A stretch of 52,175 bases of DNA from Lentisphaeria bacterium. Its GTDB lineage: Bacteria; Verrucomicrobiota; Lentisphaeria; Victivallales; Victivallaceae. Both the position numbers and the translations under genes were made by a program. This document shows, in pieces, positions 32,051-41,947 of the stretch; the stretch's first letter is position 1, and every line of letters begins with the position of its first letter. The notes beneath the pieces are model-generated. The model saw nothing but the letters and a program-made list of their open reading frames with translations, was not told the origin of the DNA and made no database searches. The stretch covers positions 1-52,175 of the forward strand of contig JABLYX010000033.1 in NCBI GenBank assembly GCA_018265615.1, in the 5' to 3' direction.

Positions 32051-32380
32051 CTACGCGATCGGAGTTCCGAGCTTCGAGCTCACATACGCCAGGATGAGGG
32101 CCGGGACGAACAGGGTCACCACCGTCATGGCAAGGCTCGCCAGAACCGTGCATTTATAGCACTTGATGAGCAGCACGAGCGCCGCGATCAGTGCGAGCAG
32201 CACACCGACGAGCGGCACGAAGACGTTGATGACTCCGCATACGGCCATGACGGCGGCGACGATCAGCGACTCCTTCCAGGAGAGCGCCGGCTCGGAGAGC
32301 CGGGAGCCGAGGAAGAAGACGAGAAAACCGAAAACCCCGTACAGCAGCAGCGAAACGATCAATGAAACAGAAGTTGACAT
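32051..32380 (-). CDS. Small membrane protein, second of three related proteins
   Basis: 109 residues with about four helices. FFLGSRLSEPALSWKESLIVA, then MAVCGVINVFVPLVG and LLIKCYKC match the neighbour at 32397-32726 almost column by column (YLGSKITKDDVEWRQVFLIA, ALCGLIPFVGWLVG, LLNKWCGC). No known family is recognised. 16 bp separate it from the gene before and 5 bp from the one after. Confidence 0.7.
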   Translation of the reverse strand: MSTSVSLIVSLLLYGVFGFLVFFLGSRLSEPALSWKESLIVAAVMAVCGVINVFVPLVGVLLALIAALVLLIKCYKCTVLASLAMTVVTLFVPALILAYVSSKLGTPIA

Positions 32381-32396
32381 AGTTTGTTTTTCTCCA

Positions 32397-32726
32397 TTAT
32401 GCGGCGGCTCCGCCGCCGAGCGAAACCAGCAGTCCGCCGACCGCGAGCCCGAGCAGGAGCTGAAGCAGCCCGGAGACCAGGATCAGCAGGAATCCGCTCG
32501 GGAACGGCTCGCAGCCGCACCATTTGTTCAGGAGCATCAGCATGACGCCCCATCCGACCAGCCAGCCGACAAAGGGGATCAGGCCGCACAGCGCCCCCGC
32601 AAGGGCGATCAGAAACACCTGGCGCCATTCCACATCGTCCTTGGTGATCTTCGAGCCGAGGTACAGGGTCACGCCGCCGACTGCGCTTTGCACGATCAGA
32701 CCGAGAATAATTCCCAAAACCGTCAT
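32397..32726 (-). CDS. Small membrane protein, first of three related proteins
   Basis: 109 residues with four helices and a CGCE turn after the third. It begins 27 bp after the fused beta-gamma chain of the 2-oxoacid oxidoreductase, with AAGGAGA upstream, so it is probably in the same transcript. The three proteins could form one membrane complex; nothing in the sequence shows a cofactor site beyond the conserved Cys. No known family is recognised. Confidence 0.7.
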   Translation of the reverse strand: MTVLGIILGLIVQSAVGGVTLYLGSKITKDDVEWRQVFLIALAGALCGLIPFVGWLVGWGVMLMLLNKWCGCEPFPSGFLLILVSGLLQLLLGLAVGGLLVSLGGGAAA

Positions 32727-32753
32727 CGTCCCATCTCTCCTTGCCGGTTTGCT

Positions 32754-34232
<1,479 letters not shown>

Positions 34233-34237
34233 AGGAT

Positions 34238-35302
34238 TCATGCCTCCTTCGCGCCGACGGCGTCGATGGTGCGGGCCACGATTTCGTCGATGGTCGTGAT
34301 GTTGCCGCCCATGCGGTTGATGAGGTGGACCGGGCGGTCGCAGCTGATCGCGAGCTTCACGTCGTCGATCATCTGGCCGTCGCTCATTTCGACCGCGATG
34401 AACTCCTTCACATGCTTCAGCGCGCGGATCGCATCGGCCGGGAACGGCCAGAGCGTGACCGGGCGCAGGAGCCCCGCCTTGATTCCCCGGGCGCGCAGCT
34501 CGTCGACCGCCGAGCGGCAGAGCCGGCCGGAGATCCCGTAGCCGACGAGGACGGTTTCGGCGTCCTCGGTTCTGTACTCCTCGCTGCGCTGTTCGGCCGC
34601 GCGGATCGCGGCGTATTTGGCCTGAAGCTTGCGGTTCAGCGCTTCGAGGTCGTCGTGTTCGAGATAGATCGAGCTGATCATGTTCGTGCGGGGGCGGCTC
34701 ACGTCGAGTGCCCACTGCGGAATTTCAACGCGTCCCGGCATCGGCTCGGGGAGCGTGACGGTCTCCATGGTCTGGCCGATCACGCCGTCGGTCAGCAGAT
34801 AGACGACGATGCGGTATTTCTCGGCGAGCTCGAACGCGAGGCGCGGAAAATCGCACATCTCCTGCGCCGACGCGGGGGCGAGCACGATGCAGCGGTAGCT
34901 GCCGTGTCCGCCGCCTTTCACGACCTGGTTGTAGTCGGACTGCTCCGGCCCGATGTTGCCGAGCCCGGGGCCGCCGCGCATGATGTCGACCACGAGCGCG
35001 GGCAGCTCGCTGCCGGAGAGATAGCTGATCCCCTCCTGCTTGAGGCTGATTCCGAGCCCGGAGCTCGCGGTCATCGCGCGCCTTCCGTTCGCGGCGGCGC
35101 CCATGACCATGTTGATGGCGGCGATTTCACACTCCGCCTGAAGGAACGTGCGCCCGAGCTTCGGGAAACAGCGCGCCGCGGTATGGGCGATTTCGCTGGC
35201 CGGAGTAATCGGGTAGCCGAAAAAACATTCGCATCCCGCCAGCAGCGCGCCGTAGATCACGGCCTCGTTGCCCTTGAGAAGCATTCGATTCGTATACTCC
35301 AT
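34238..35302 (-). CDS. 2-oxoacid:ferredoxin oxidoreductase, alpha chain (VorB/KorA type)
   Basis: 354 residues. The start LLKGNEAVIYGALLAGCECFFGYPITPASEI is typical of the alpha chain (KGNEA and YPITPASE blocks), followed by QAECEIAAINMVMGAA, GPEQSDYNQVVKGGGHG and, near the end, VEMSDGQMIDDVKLAI. It forms the catalytic complex with the fused beta-gamma chain (5 bp downstream) and the ferredoxin-like delta chain (4 bp upstream). It is an oxygen-sensitive enzyme class common in anaerobes, which fits a gut or sediment organism. Confidence 0.93.
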   Translation of the reverse strand: MEYTNRMLLKGNEAVIYGALLAGCECFFGYPITPASEIAHTAARCFPKLGRTFLQAECEIAAINMVMGAAANGRRAMTASSGLGISLKQEGISYLSGSELPALVVDIMRGGPGLGNIGPEQSDYNQVVKGGGHGSYRCIVLAPASAQEMCDFPRLAFELAEKYRIVVYLLTDGVIGQTMETVTLPEPMPGRVEIPQWALDVSRPRTNMISSIYLEHDDLEALNRKLQAKYAAIRAAEQRSEEYRTEDAETVLVGYGISGRLCRSAVDELRARGIKAGLLRPVTLWPFPADAIRALKHVKEFIAVEMSDGQMIDDVKLAISCDRPVHLINRMGGNITTIDEIVARTIDAVGAKEA

Positions 35303-35306
35303 ATGC

Positions 35307-35534
35307 TTACTCGCTTTCGATCTGGACTACGGTGATGGCTCCGGGCTCCGGGCAGGTCAGGAAGCATCCGCCGCAGCCGATGCACTCCTGCTCCGTCCGG
35401 GTCGCGAACGGGACGCCGAGCCTGTTCAGGTTCGTCCCCATTTTAAGCACATTGCGCGGACAGGCAATCACGCACCGCTCGCACCCTTTGCACTCGTCGG
35501 GCGCGATCCGCACCTCGAATTTCTTTTTACTCAT
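35307..35534 (-). CDS. 2-oxoacid:ferredoxin oxidoreductase, delta (2[4Fe-4S] ferredoxin-like) chain
   Basis: 75 residues with two complete cluster motifs, CKGCERCVIACP and CIGCGGCFLTCP, each binding a [4Fe-4S] centre. It carries electrons from the TPP chain to free ferredoxin. ATG 35534 has GAGGAG upstream. It is the first of the three oxidoreductase genes. Confidence 0.93.
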   Translation of the reverse strand: MSKKKFEVRIAPDECKGCERCVIACPRNVLKMGTNLNRLGVPFATRTEQECIGCGGCFLTCPEPGAITVVQIESE

Positions 35535-35569
35535 GAAAAATCATCTCCTCTTCACGGAAAAGGCCCCAC

Positions 35570-36505
35570 TCAGAGCGGGAGCTTGATGCTCTGGAGAATC
35601 TCCGCAATGATCTCCTGCGCCGAGACGCCGGCGTAACGGGTTTTGGCATCGACGACGATGCGGTGCGACAGCACCAGCGGAGCCAACTCGCGGACATCGT
35701 CCGGCAGGACGAATTCCCGCCCGCAGATCAGTGCAAGCGCGCGGGAGCAGTCGGCCAGCCGGATCGCGGCGCGCGGGCTGGCGCCGAGCGTGAGCCGCGC
35801 GTAGCGGCGGGTCGCCTGGACGATCGACAGCAGATAGGCCGAAACCGACGCCTCCATGCCGACCTTCTTCATGTCCTCCTGAAGGTCGAGCACCTCCTGG
35901 CAGCTGATTTCGGTCTTCAGCGATTCGAGCGGGTCGAGGTGGCGGCGGTCGTAGAGCATTTCGCGTTCGGCCTCCTCGTCGGGATAGCCGAGCGTCAGAC
36001 GCATCGCGAAACGGTCGAGCTGCGCCTCGGGCAGCGGGTAGGTCCCCTGGTACTCGATCGGGTTCTGTGTCGCGATGACCATGAACGGCGCTTCGAGGAT
36101 CCGGCTGTGCCCGTCCGGCGAAACCTGGTGTTCGCACATGCATTCGAGCAGCGCGGACTGCGTGCGCGGCGATGCGCGGTTGATCTCGTCCGCGAGCAGG
36201 ATGTTCGTGAAGACCGGGCCGGGCCGGAACTGGAACTGGCCCGTGCTCGGGTTGTAGATCGAGGTTCCTGTGATGTCCGCCGGCAGCAGGTCCGGCGTGA
36301 ACTGGATGCGGCTGAACTTTGCGTCAACGAGGCGCGCAAGCGCCTTGGCCAGCGTGGTTTTTCCCACGCCCGGCACGTCGTCGAGCAGGATATTGCCGCC
36401 CGCCACAAAAGCGGTCAGCAGATGGCGGACCACATCGGCCTTGCCGCGGATGATCCGATTCAGCTCGGATTCGACGATTGCGAGTTTTTCTATCGGTGTC
36501 GGCAT
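35570..36505 (-). CDS. MoxR-family AAA+ ATPase
   Basis: 311 residues. Walker A DDVPGVGKTT, Walker B NILLADEINRASPRTQSALLE, sensor I FMVIATQNPIEYQGTYPLPEAQ and the lid domain place it clearly in the MoxR group. These act as chaperones for metal-cofactor or complex assembly, usually with VWA-domain partners. No such partner is adjacent; here it lies directly before the oxidoreductase genes (35 bp), which it may help to mature (inference). ATG 36505 was preferred to a TTG 21 bases upstream. Confidence 0.93.
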   Translation of the reverse strand: MPTPIEKLAIVESELNRIIRGKADVVRHLLTAFVAGGNILLDDVPGVGKTTLAKALARLVDAKFSRIQFTPDLLPADITGTSIYNPSTGQFQFRPGPVFTNILLADEINRASPRTQSALLECMCEHQVSPDGHSRILEAPFMVIATQNPIEYQGTYPLPEAQLDRFAMRLTLGYPDEEAEREMLYDRRHLDPLESLKTEISCQEVLDLQEDMKKVGMEASVSAYLLSIVQATRRYARLTLGASPRAAIRLADCSRALALICGREFVLPDDVRELAPLVLSHRIVVDAKTRYAGVSAQEIIAEILQSIKLPL

Positions 36506-36533
36506 TTTTCTCTCTTTCTTATGCAATGACCTG

Positions 36534-38780
36534 TCAGAACCAGCTGCCCTCGAAATTGAACGTGCCGGTTTCCTGACTGTTCCAATGGGCGTTCTGTAAA
36601 TCGTAGTAGTCGTAGACTCCCGGAAGGCGCGGGACCGAATGCACCTTCTGCGGATAGAGCCGGGTCAGCCCGTCGCGCCGGTCGTAACGGACGACGAAGC
36701 CGTTGCCGCGCGCGTCGCGGAACTCGCCCTCCGCCGGGATCCCGGCCCGCGTGATGAGCAGCACCGGCCGTCCGTAGCGGTAAAGCTCGACCGGCAGGAC
36801 CGATTTGTCCCGCAGCGCCTCGATCGACTCCTTTTCCAGCTCGAGATGTGCCGTGACCCGGGTCACGCCGAAACGCGAGAGCTCAAGCGCGGCCATCGAG
36901 TTGCTGACCGGCAGCGGCGGGGACGCGATGATTTCCGCGCCGCGGTATTTTTCGAGCATCGCAAGCGCGTAGAGCGACGTGACCCGGAACCGCTTGATTC
37001 CGGACGCCGCCGCGCCCTGGATCGCGCGCCGCACCGACTCGAGCTTCTCCTCCGGGCAGAATTCCGGGAGGATCACTTCGTTTGTAAGTTTATTGAAGTC
37101 GTAGACCCCGCAGGCCCGGACCGCCTTGCGGTTGCCCGGCTCCGCGCCGTTCGGCTTCATCGCCACAGTTTCGGGCAGGTGCTCCGGCAGGGCGCAGGCG
37201 GGCCGGAGCTCGAGGTACGCGCGCCGGAATTTCTCCAGCCCGACCGCGGATTCGCGGAAACAGCTCCCCGGCTTCAGGCTCTCTTTGACTTCGTTCCAGA
37301 ATTCACGGCGCAGCGCCTTGAGTTCGCTGGCCGGGAAGAAACAGCTGCCGTCAATCTCGCACCGGAAGCTCCCGAGCGCGAACGTGTCCGAATCCGCCGC
37401 CGCAAACTCCTTTTCAAGCGTCTCCGCCGTGACGGGGCGCGAGGCGGCCTCCTGCAGCGCAAGCTTGCGCTCCCAGCGCGGGAACGGCGCATTCGTGATC
37501 TCCGCTTCGATCCGCGAAGCGGTGAGCTTCACGGCGAGGTTCAGCTTCTCGCGCGGCGGCGGCAGCGCGGCGAGCTCCTTCGAGCAGTCGGAGAAGCTCT
37601 CTCCGATCTTGAATACAAGTCCGCCCGGAGCAACCGGCTTGTCGCACAGCACGAGCAGCTGCTGCCCCGGCAGCGCCTTGCGCGCGGGTTGGTTGTCGAC
37701 GAACATCTTCGTGACCGTCAGCGCCGGTCCTTCGTCGCCGGACTGCGGCTGTACGCGGAGACGGTCCCCGAGGAACAATCGCTTCGTGGTCGTGAAGCCG
37801 AAGCCGTTTTCGCGCAGCTCGTTCACGTTCCCGCACAGCTGCCCGGCCGCGCCGAGCGAGTCATGCGAGATGAGGGCGGCGGAGGACTCCTTCGTGTAGA
37901 AACCGAGCGACCACTTGCGCCCGCACCCTTTCGAAAGCATATTGCGCGCCTCGCCGAGGCATTTCCGGAATTCCTGCGGCGGCGCGTCGAGCAGCATGCG
38001 GTAGGCGCCGACAGTCTGCTTCACATAGTCCGGCTGCTTGAGCCGCCCCTCGATCTTCAGGGACTCGATGCCGAGCTCGCGCAGCTGCGGCAGGAGCTCG
38101 ATCGTGCAGAGATCCTGCGGCGAGAAAAAGAAACCGTTGCCGTTTTTGCTGAAGTAGCGGCGGCGGCACGGCTGTTTGCACTTGCCGCGGTTGCCGCTGT
38201 AGCCGCCGAGGTACGACGAAAAAAGGCATGCGCCGGAGAGCGATGCGCAGAGCGCGCCGTGGACGAATACCTCAAGCTCGAGCTTCGTCGACTTGCGCAC
38301 GGCTGCGATCTCCTCAAGCGTCATCTGCCGTTCGAGGACCACGCGGCTCACGCCGAGCTGCTCTGCAACCTCGAGCCCGGCGGAGTTGTGGAACCCCATC
38401 TGGGTCGATGCATGCAGCACGAGCTTCGGAAAATACTCCCGCGCCATGCGGATGATCCCGAGGTCCTGCACGAGCAGCGCGTCCGGCCCCATCTCCTCAA
38501 GTTGCGCGAGCGTCTCGGCGACTTCGGGGAGCTCGGACTCCTTTACGAGCGTGTTCAGCGTGATATAGACCTTGCGCCCGAGCCTGTGGGCGTATTCGAT
38601 GACCTGGGCCATGCGTTCCTGTGTGAAGTTCTCGCCGCGTTCGCGGGCGTTGAACTTCGCCAGCCCGGCGTAGACCGCATCCGCTCCCGCTTCAAACGCG
38701 GCAAGGGCGCAGGCGGGGCTTCCCGCCGGAGCCAGCAGTTCGGGATTCGGCAGAACGCCGGGTACAATATCTTTATTCAT
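36534..38780 (-). CDS. Peptidase U32 family protein
   Basis: 748 residues. The N-terminal domain (about 12-300) has PELLAPAGSPACALAAFEAGADAVY, the U32 signature EVFVHGALCASLSGACLFSS and the cysteine block GNRGKCKQPCRR. The long C-terminal part is like the larger U32 members. Relatives in E. coli (TrhP/RlhA) hydroxylate tRNA or rRNA with an iron-sulfur cluster, so an RNA-modifying role is at least as likely as proteolysis. It has its own promoter (38809-38836) and heads the long minus-strand unit, with MoxR 28 bp after it. Confidence 0.9.
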   Translation of the reverse strand: MNKDIVPGVLPNPELLAPAGSPACALAAFEAGADAVYAGLAKFNARERGENFTQERMAQVIEYAHRLGRKVYITLNTLVKESELPEVAETLAQLEEMGPDALLVQDLGIIRMAREYFPKLVLHASTQMGFHNSAGLEVAEQLGVSRVVLERQMTLEEIAAVRKSTKLELEVFVHGALCASLSGACLFSSYLGGYSGNRGKCKQPCRRRYFSKNGNGFFFSPQDLCTIELLPQLRELGIESLKIEGRLKQPDYVKQTVGAYRMLLDAPPQEFRKCLGEARNMLSKGCGRKWSLGFYTKESSAALISHDSLGAAGQLCGNVNELRENGFGFTTTKRLFLGDRLRVQPQSGDEGPALTVTKMFVDNQPARKALPGQQLLVLCDKPVAPGGLVFKIGESFSDCSKELAALPPPREKLNLAVKLTASRIEAEITNAPFPRWERKLALQEAASRPVTAETLEKEFAAADSDTFALGSFRCEIDGSCFFPASELKALRREFWNEVKESLKPGSCFRESAVGLEKFRRAYLELRPACALPEHLPETVAMKPNGAEPGNRKAVRACGVYDFNKLTNEVILPEFCPEEKLESVRRAIQGAAASGIKRFRVTSLYALAMLEKYRGAEIIASPPLPVSNSMAALELSRFGVTRVTAHLELEKESIEALRDKSVLPVELYRYGRPVLLITRAGIPAEGEFRDARGNGFVVRYDRRDGLTRLYPQKVHSVPRLPGVYDYYDLQNAHWNSQETGTFNFEGSWF

Positions 38781-38808
38781 TTACTTTTCGAATCTTTCCG
38801 TTTTTGTA

Positions 38809-38836
38809 ACTATATGGCAACTTCCGTAAAAATCAA
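38809..38836 (-). promoter_or_regulatory. Promoter of the U32 gene
   Basis: On the minus strand TTGATT (38836-38831), 16 bp, TATAGT (38814-38809). The leader is about 22 nt. Confidence 0.55.
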
Positions 38837-38857
38837 TGCGGCAAGCGCAAAATTCTC

Positions 38858-40060
38858 TCAAATTCGGCACAGCAGCGCGCCGAGCGCCGCCGAGCTGAAG
38901 ATCGCGGTCATGATGCTGCACCTGTTCCGGTAAAGCGCCCATCCGGACAGGAGAAAAATCGGCACGGCTCCGTAGCAGAGACGGAACGGGCCGTTGTAGG
39001 CGGAAAGGTGCCCGGTCCCGAGTTCGGCGAGATAGCCCCACGGCAGCTTGCAGGTGAAGAGCGACAGTTCGAGGTAGATGACCGTGGTCGCGACCATGAG
39101 GCCGACCGTCACGGGCCCGATTCCGGCCATGATGCCGCGGACGACGGGGCTCTCCTCCCAGCGCGCGAGCGAGCGCAGCGCGAGCTGCATCAGGAGGTAG
39201 CTCGGCAGCAGGAGCCCGATCGTGCAGATGAGCGCGCCGAAATATCCGCCCTGCCGGAACCCGAGAAAAGTCGCGAGGTTCACGCCGATCGGCCCCGGCG
39301 TGACCTGCGAAATCGCGGCGAAGTCGCTGAGCTCGTGCAGCGTCAGCCAGCCTCGCGCATCGACAAGCTCCTGGATATAGAGCGGCATCAGGGCGCTGCC
39401 GCCGCCGAAGCAGAGCAGCCCGAACCAGCAGAAGAGCAGAAAGAGCGTGGCGAGCTCCGCCATGCCGCTTTCGGTGCCGGCCGCGTTCTTCCGCAGCTGC
39501 CCGCGGATGCCGCACGCCGTGCCGACCGCGATGCCCGCGCCGAGCAGGATCGCGGGGTTCATCTCGTAGAAGTAGACCGCCTCGACCGTGAAGAGCGCGG
39601 CTCCGAGCGCGACCGTTCCGGTGATGACCTTCGGCCAGAGCCGGACGATTGCGACGATGGTCAGCGCCGACAGCGCGGTCCGCACGCCGATGAAGGCTCC
39701 CTGGACATAAAGGTTCTCCATCGGGATGACGCCGAAGCCGACCGACACGAGGCAGATGATGACGTACGAGGGGAGGGCGACCGCCACGAGTGCCGCGAGC
39801 GCCCCCCACTGTCCCGCGGTGCGGTATCCGACATAGATCGCGGCGTTGCCCGCCGTGAGTCCGGGGATCGCCTGGATCACGGTCAGCATCTCGAGCAGTT
39901 CGCCGTCCTTGAGCCAGTGCAGCTTCCGCACGAAGATCTCTTCGGCCGCGAGGATGATCGCATAGCCGCCCCCGACCACGAAGAGCGCGATTTTGAAGAA
40001 GTTCCAGAAGAGCAGCCGGAGCCGCCTTGCGAACGGCACATCATTGAGTGTTGATTCCAT
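38858..40060 (-). CDS. Chromate transporter family (CHR) protein, two-domain
   Basis: 400 residues from ATG 40060. There are two homologous CHR halves. The first has FFKIALFVVGGGYAIILAAEE and QAIPGLTAGNAAIYVGYRTAG, the second has FGLLCFGGGSALMPLYIQEL and AISQVTPGPIGVNLATFLG. There are about ten to twelve helices. Proteins of this family export chromate in some bacteria, but most members' real substrate is unknown and sulfate-like anions are possible. It starts 10 bp after the ABC permease stop and is probably co-transcribed with it. Confidence 0.9.
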   Translation of the reverse strand: MESTLNDVPFARRLRLLFWNFFKIALFVVGGGYAIILAAEEIFVRKLHWLKDGELLEMLTVIQAIPGLTAGNAAIYVGYRTAGQWGALAALVAVALPSYVIICLVSVGFGVIPMENLYVQGAFIGVRTALSALTIVAIVRLWPKVITGTVALGAALFTVEAVYFYEMNPAILLGAGIAVGTACGIRGQLRKNAAGTESGMAELATLFLLFCWFGLLCFGGGSALMPLYIQELVDARGWLTLHELSDFAAISQVTPGPIGVNLATFLGFRQGGYFGALICTIGLLLPSYLLMQLALRSLARWEESPVVRGIMAGIGPVTVGLMVATTVIYLELSLFTCKLPWGYLAELGTGHLSAYNGPFRLCYGAVPIFLLSGWALYRNRCSIMTAIFSSAALGALLCRI

Positions 40061-40070
40061 AAAGCGAGAC

Positions 40071-41297
40071 CTATTCCAGACGGATGCGCGGGTCGGCCCA
40101 CGCATATGCGAGGTCGGCGAGCAGGTTCATGACGACAAACAGCAGCGCGCTCGTGATGACCAGCGCCTTCAGCAGCTGCAGGTCCGAGTTGTAGAGCGCG
40201 TCGACTCCGGCGAAGCCGAGGCCGGGGATTCCGAAAAACGATTCGAGCAGCAAGCTTCCGGTGAACAGGAACGGCAGCGCGGCGCTTGCGCGCGTGATGA
40301 TCTGGATCGCCGCGTTGCGCAGCAGGTGCCTGCCGTACACCTTGAAAGGCGAAAGCCCCTTCGCCGCCGCCGTGCGCAGGTATTCGCGCCGCAGTTCGTT
40401 CACGAAGACCGTGCGGTAGAAGCGGACGTTTCCGCCGATGCCGCAGAGGATCCCGACCAGGATCGGCAGGCAGAGGTAGCCGAAGCCCTCGAACCCCCAG
40501 ACCGGAAAGAGGTCGTAGTAGTAGCCGAGGAACCATTGCGCGAAGATGATGACCACGAGGTATGAAACACTCATCCCGACCACGGAGACGAGCACGAGCG
40601 CACGGTCGATCAGCGTATCCTTGAACGCCGCCGCGACGAGTGCGAGCACGAGCCCGATCACAAGCTCCCCGAGAAAGACCGGGATCATCAGGGAGAGCGA
40701 CGGCCAGACGCCGCGCAGCAGGATCGTCGAAATCGGTTCGCGCGTCGTGATGGCCCTGCCGAAATCGAGCACGCGGATATACGGGAATTCGGCTTGGAAG
40801 CTGACGATCTCCCCGAGCGCCCGCAGGAATTGCGAGTTCCACGGTGACTGCTGGATGCGGTAGAACTCGATTTCATCGATCCCCTCCGCGAAAAACATCG
40901 GCCTGGCCCTGTCGTCCTCGGTATAATGGGTTTTGCCGTCCTTCACGATGCGGCAGGCGTAGCGGTCGAGAGGGAACTGCCGTTCGAACAGCAGATACTG
41001 CCCCTGGAACGGCGGCTCCACGTTTTTCAGTTCGACGGCCTTTACGCCGGGCCGGAGCGGTTCGCCCGCTTTGTAGGGCGGGAACGCTTCGGTCCGGCAG
41101 TACCGTCCGTAGAAGAGCGGCAGGTCCGCGCCGAGTTCGCGGCGCAGCGAATCGATTTCATCGGCGCGGGCGTTCTTGCCGAGCACCGCGGCGGCGGGGT
41201 CCCCTGCCGCAACGTTGAACAGCACGAACGTCAGGAGCACCACACCCAGCAGGATCAGCACGGAATAGAGGGTTCTGCGGATGATAAAACTGAACAT
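40071..41297 (-). CDS. ABC transporter permease, DppB/OppB type, with a large extracytoplasmic insert
   Basis: 408 residues, about 100 longer than ordinary OppB. Helix 1 is at about 8-30. Residues about 66-155 form an extra hydrophilic segment with no match to the usual sequence, then QFLRALGEIVSFQAEFP and five helices. The permease motif is EYLRTAAAKGLSPFKVYGRHLLRN. It would carry peptides or a similar solute with a second permease and ATPases that are not adjacent; an OppF-type ATPase is encoded 17 kb away. The ATG at 41297 lies 5 bp after a -10 box, so its message may be leaderless. Confidence 0.88.
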   Translation of the reverse strand: MFSFIIRRTLYSVLILLGVVLLTFVLFNVAAGDPAAAVLGKNARADEIDSLRRELGADLPLFYGRYCRTEAFPPYKAGEPLRPGVKAVELKNVEPPFQGQYLLFERQFPLDRYACRIVKDGKTHYTEDDRARPMFFAEGIDEIEFYRIQQSPWNSQFLRALGEIVSFQAEFPYIRVLDFGRAITTREPISTILLRGVWPSLSLMIPVFLGELVIGLVLALVAAAFKDTLIDRALVLVSVVGMSVSYLVVIIFAQWFLGYYYDLFPVWGFEGFGYLCLPILVGILCGIGGNVRFYRTVFVNELRREYLRTAAAKGLSPFKVYGRHLLRNAAIQIITRASAALPFLFTGSLLLESFFGIPGLGFAGVDALYNSDLQLLKALVITSALLFVVMNLLADLAYAWADPRIRLE

Positions 41298-41302
41298 GTC
41301 AT

Positions 41303-41360
41303 AAAATATCCCCCGGAGAGCCTTTTTTCAATTGAAAAAGCCGTTTTCAGGCTGTAAAAT
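41303..41360. promoter_or_regulatory. Back-to-back divergent promoters of the ABC permease and queH
   Basis: The perfect palindrome TTTCAATTGAAA (41326-41337) supplies both -35 boxes. Plus strand: TTGAAA (41332-41337), exactly 17 bp, TAAAAT (41355-41360). Minus strand: TTGAAA (41331-41326), exactly 17 bp, TATTTT (41308-41303). Each -10 box is only 5-6 bp from an ATG, so both transcripts would begin at or next to their start codon. Confidence 0.7.
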
Positions 41361-41366
41361 ATGGAT

Positions 41367-41897
41367 ATGACGAACTCCTGTGAAACAATGCTGCTCCTGC
41401 ATGTCTGCTGCGCCCCGTGCGCCGCGGGCTGCGTGGAGCGCCTGCTCGAAACGGGGCGGGAGCTCAGGCTCTATTATTCGAACAGCAACATCGCCACGCG
41501 CGGGGAGTTCGAGCGTCGCCTCGCGTCGGTCGAGCGCCTCGCCGGGATCTTCGGCCTCACGCTGGAAGTCGATCCGTACGACCATGAGGAGTGGGAGAGC
41601 GCGGTCGCGGGGTACGAGGCGGAGCCGGAGCGCGGCAGGCGGTGTCCGCTCTGCTTCGGGTGGTCGCTCGGGCGCACGGCGCGGCGGGCCGCCGCGCTCG
41701 GCGCGAACTTCGCGACGACGCTGACCGTGAGCCCGCACAAGCCGAGCCGGGTGATCTTCGAAGCCGGCGGCAGCTACGGGAACTTCGAGCCGTGGGACTT
41801 CAAGAAGAAGGACGGCTTCAGGCGCAGCCGCGAGCTCGCGCGAGAGCACGGTTTCTACCTGCAGAATTTCTGCGGCTGCGAGTACTCCGTGCGATGA
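41367..41897 (+). CDS. queH: Epoxyqueuosine reductase QueH
   Basis: 176 residues from ATG 41367. The four-cysteine set of the family is visible: LHVCCAPC near the N-terminus, RRCPLCFGW in the middle and QNFCGCEYS at the C-terminus. It performs the last step of queuosine synthesis, reducing epoxyqueuosine in tRNA with an iron-sulfur cluster. Two in-frame ATGs exist (41361 and 41367). The promoter predicts a transcript starting almost exactly at the second, and no ribosome binding site precedes either, so the second is preferred. It appears to be a single-gene unit ending at a hairpin. Confidence 0.92.
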   Translation: MTNSCETMLLLHVCCAPCAAGCVERLLETGRELRLYYSNSNIATRGEFERRLASVERLAGIFGLTLEVDPYDHEEWESAVAGYEAEPERGRRCPLCFGWSLGRTARRAAALGANFATTLTVSPHKPSRVIFEAGGSYGNFEPWDFKKKDGFRRSRELAREHGFYLQNFCGCEYSVR

Positions 41898-41914
41898 CGG
41901 CGCGGCCGGAATCA

Positions 41915-41937
41915 CCGTGCCGGATTTCCCGGCACGG
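41915..41937. terminator. Hairpin between the convergent queH and cassette C hydrolase genes
   Basis: CCGTGCCGG (41915-41923) and CCGGCACGG (41929-41937), perfect 9-bp arms with a 5-nt loop. No T run follows on either strand, so termination may be incomplete or factor-dependent. It sits in the 50-bp gap between two stop codons. Confidence 0.5.
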
Positions 41938-41947
41938 GCGCTGAAGT

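Noticed and set aside
38858..41297. Chromate transporter and ABC permease as one fused or functionally linked transporter
   Set aside because: Separate genes with a 10-bp gap and unrelated families; co-transcription alone is not evidence of a joint function.
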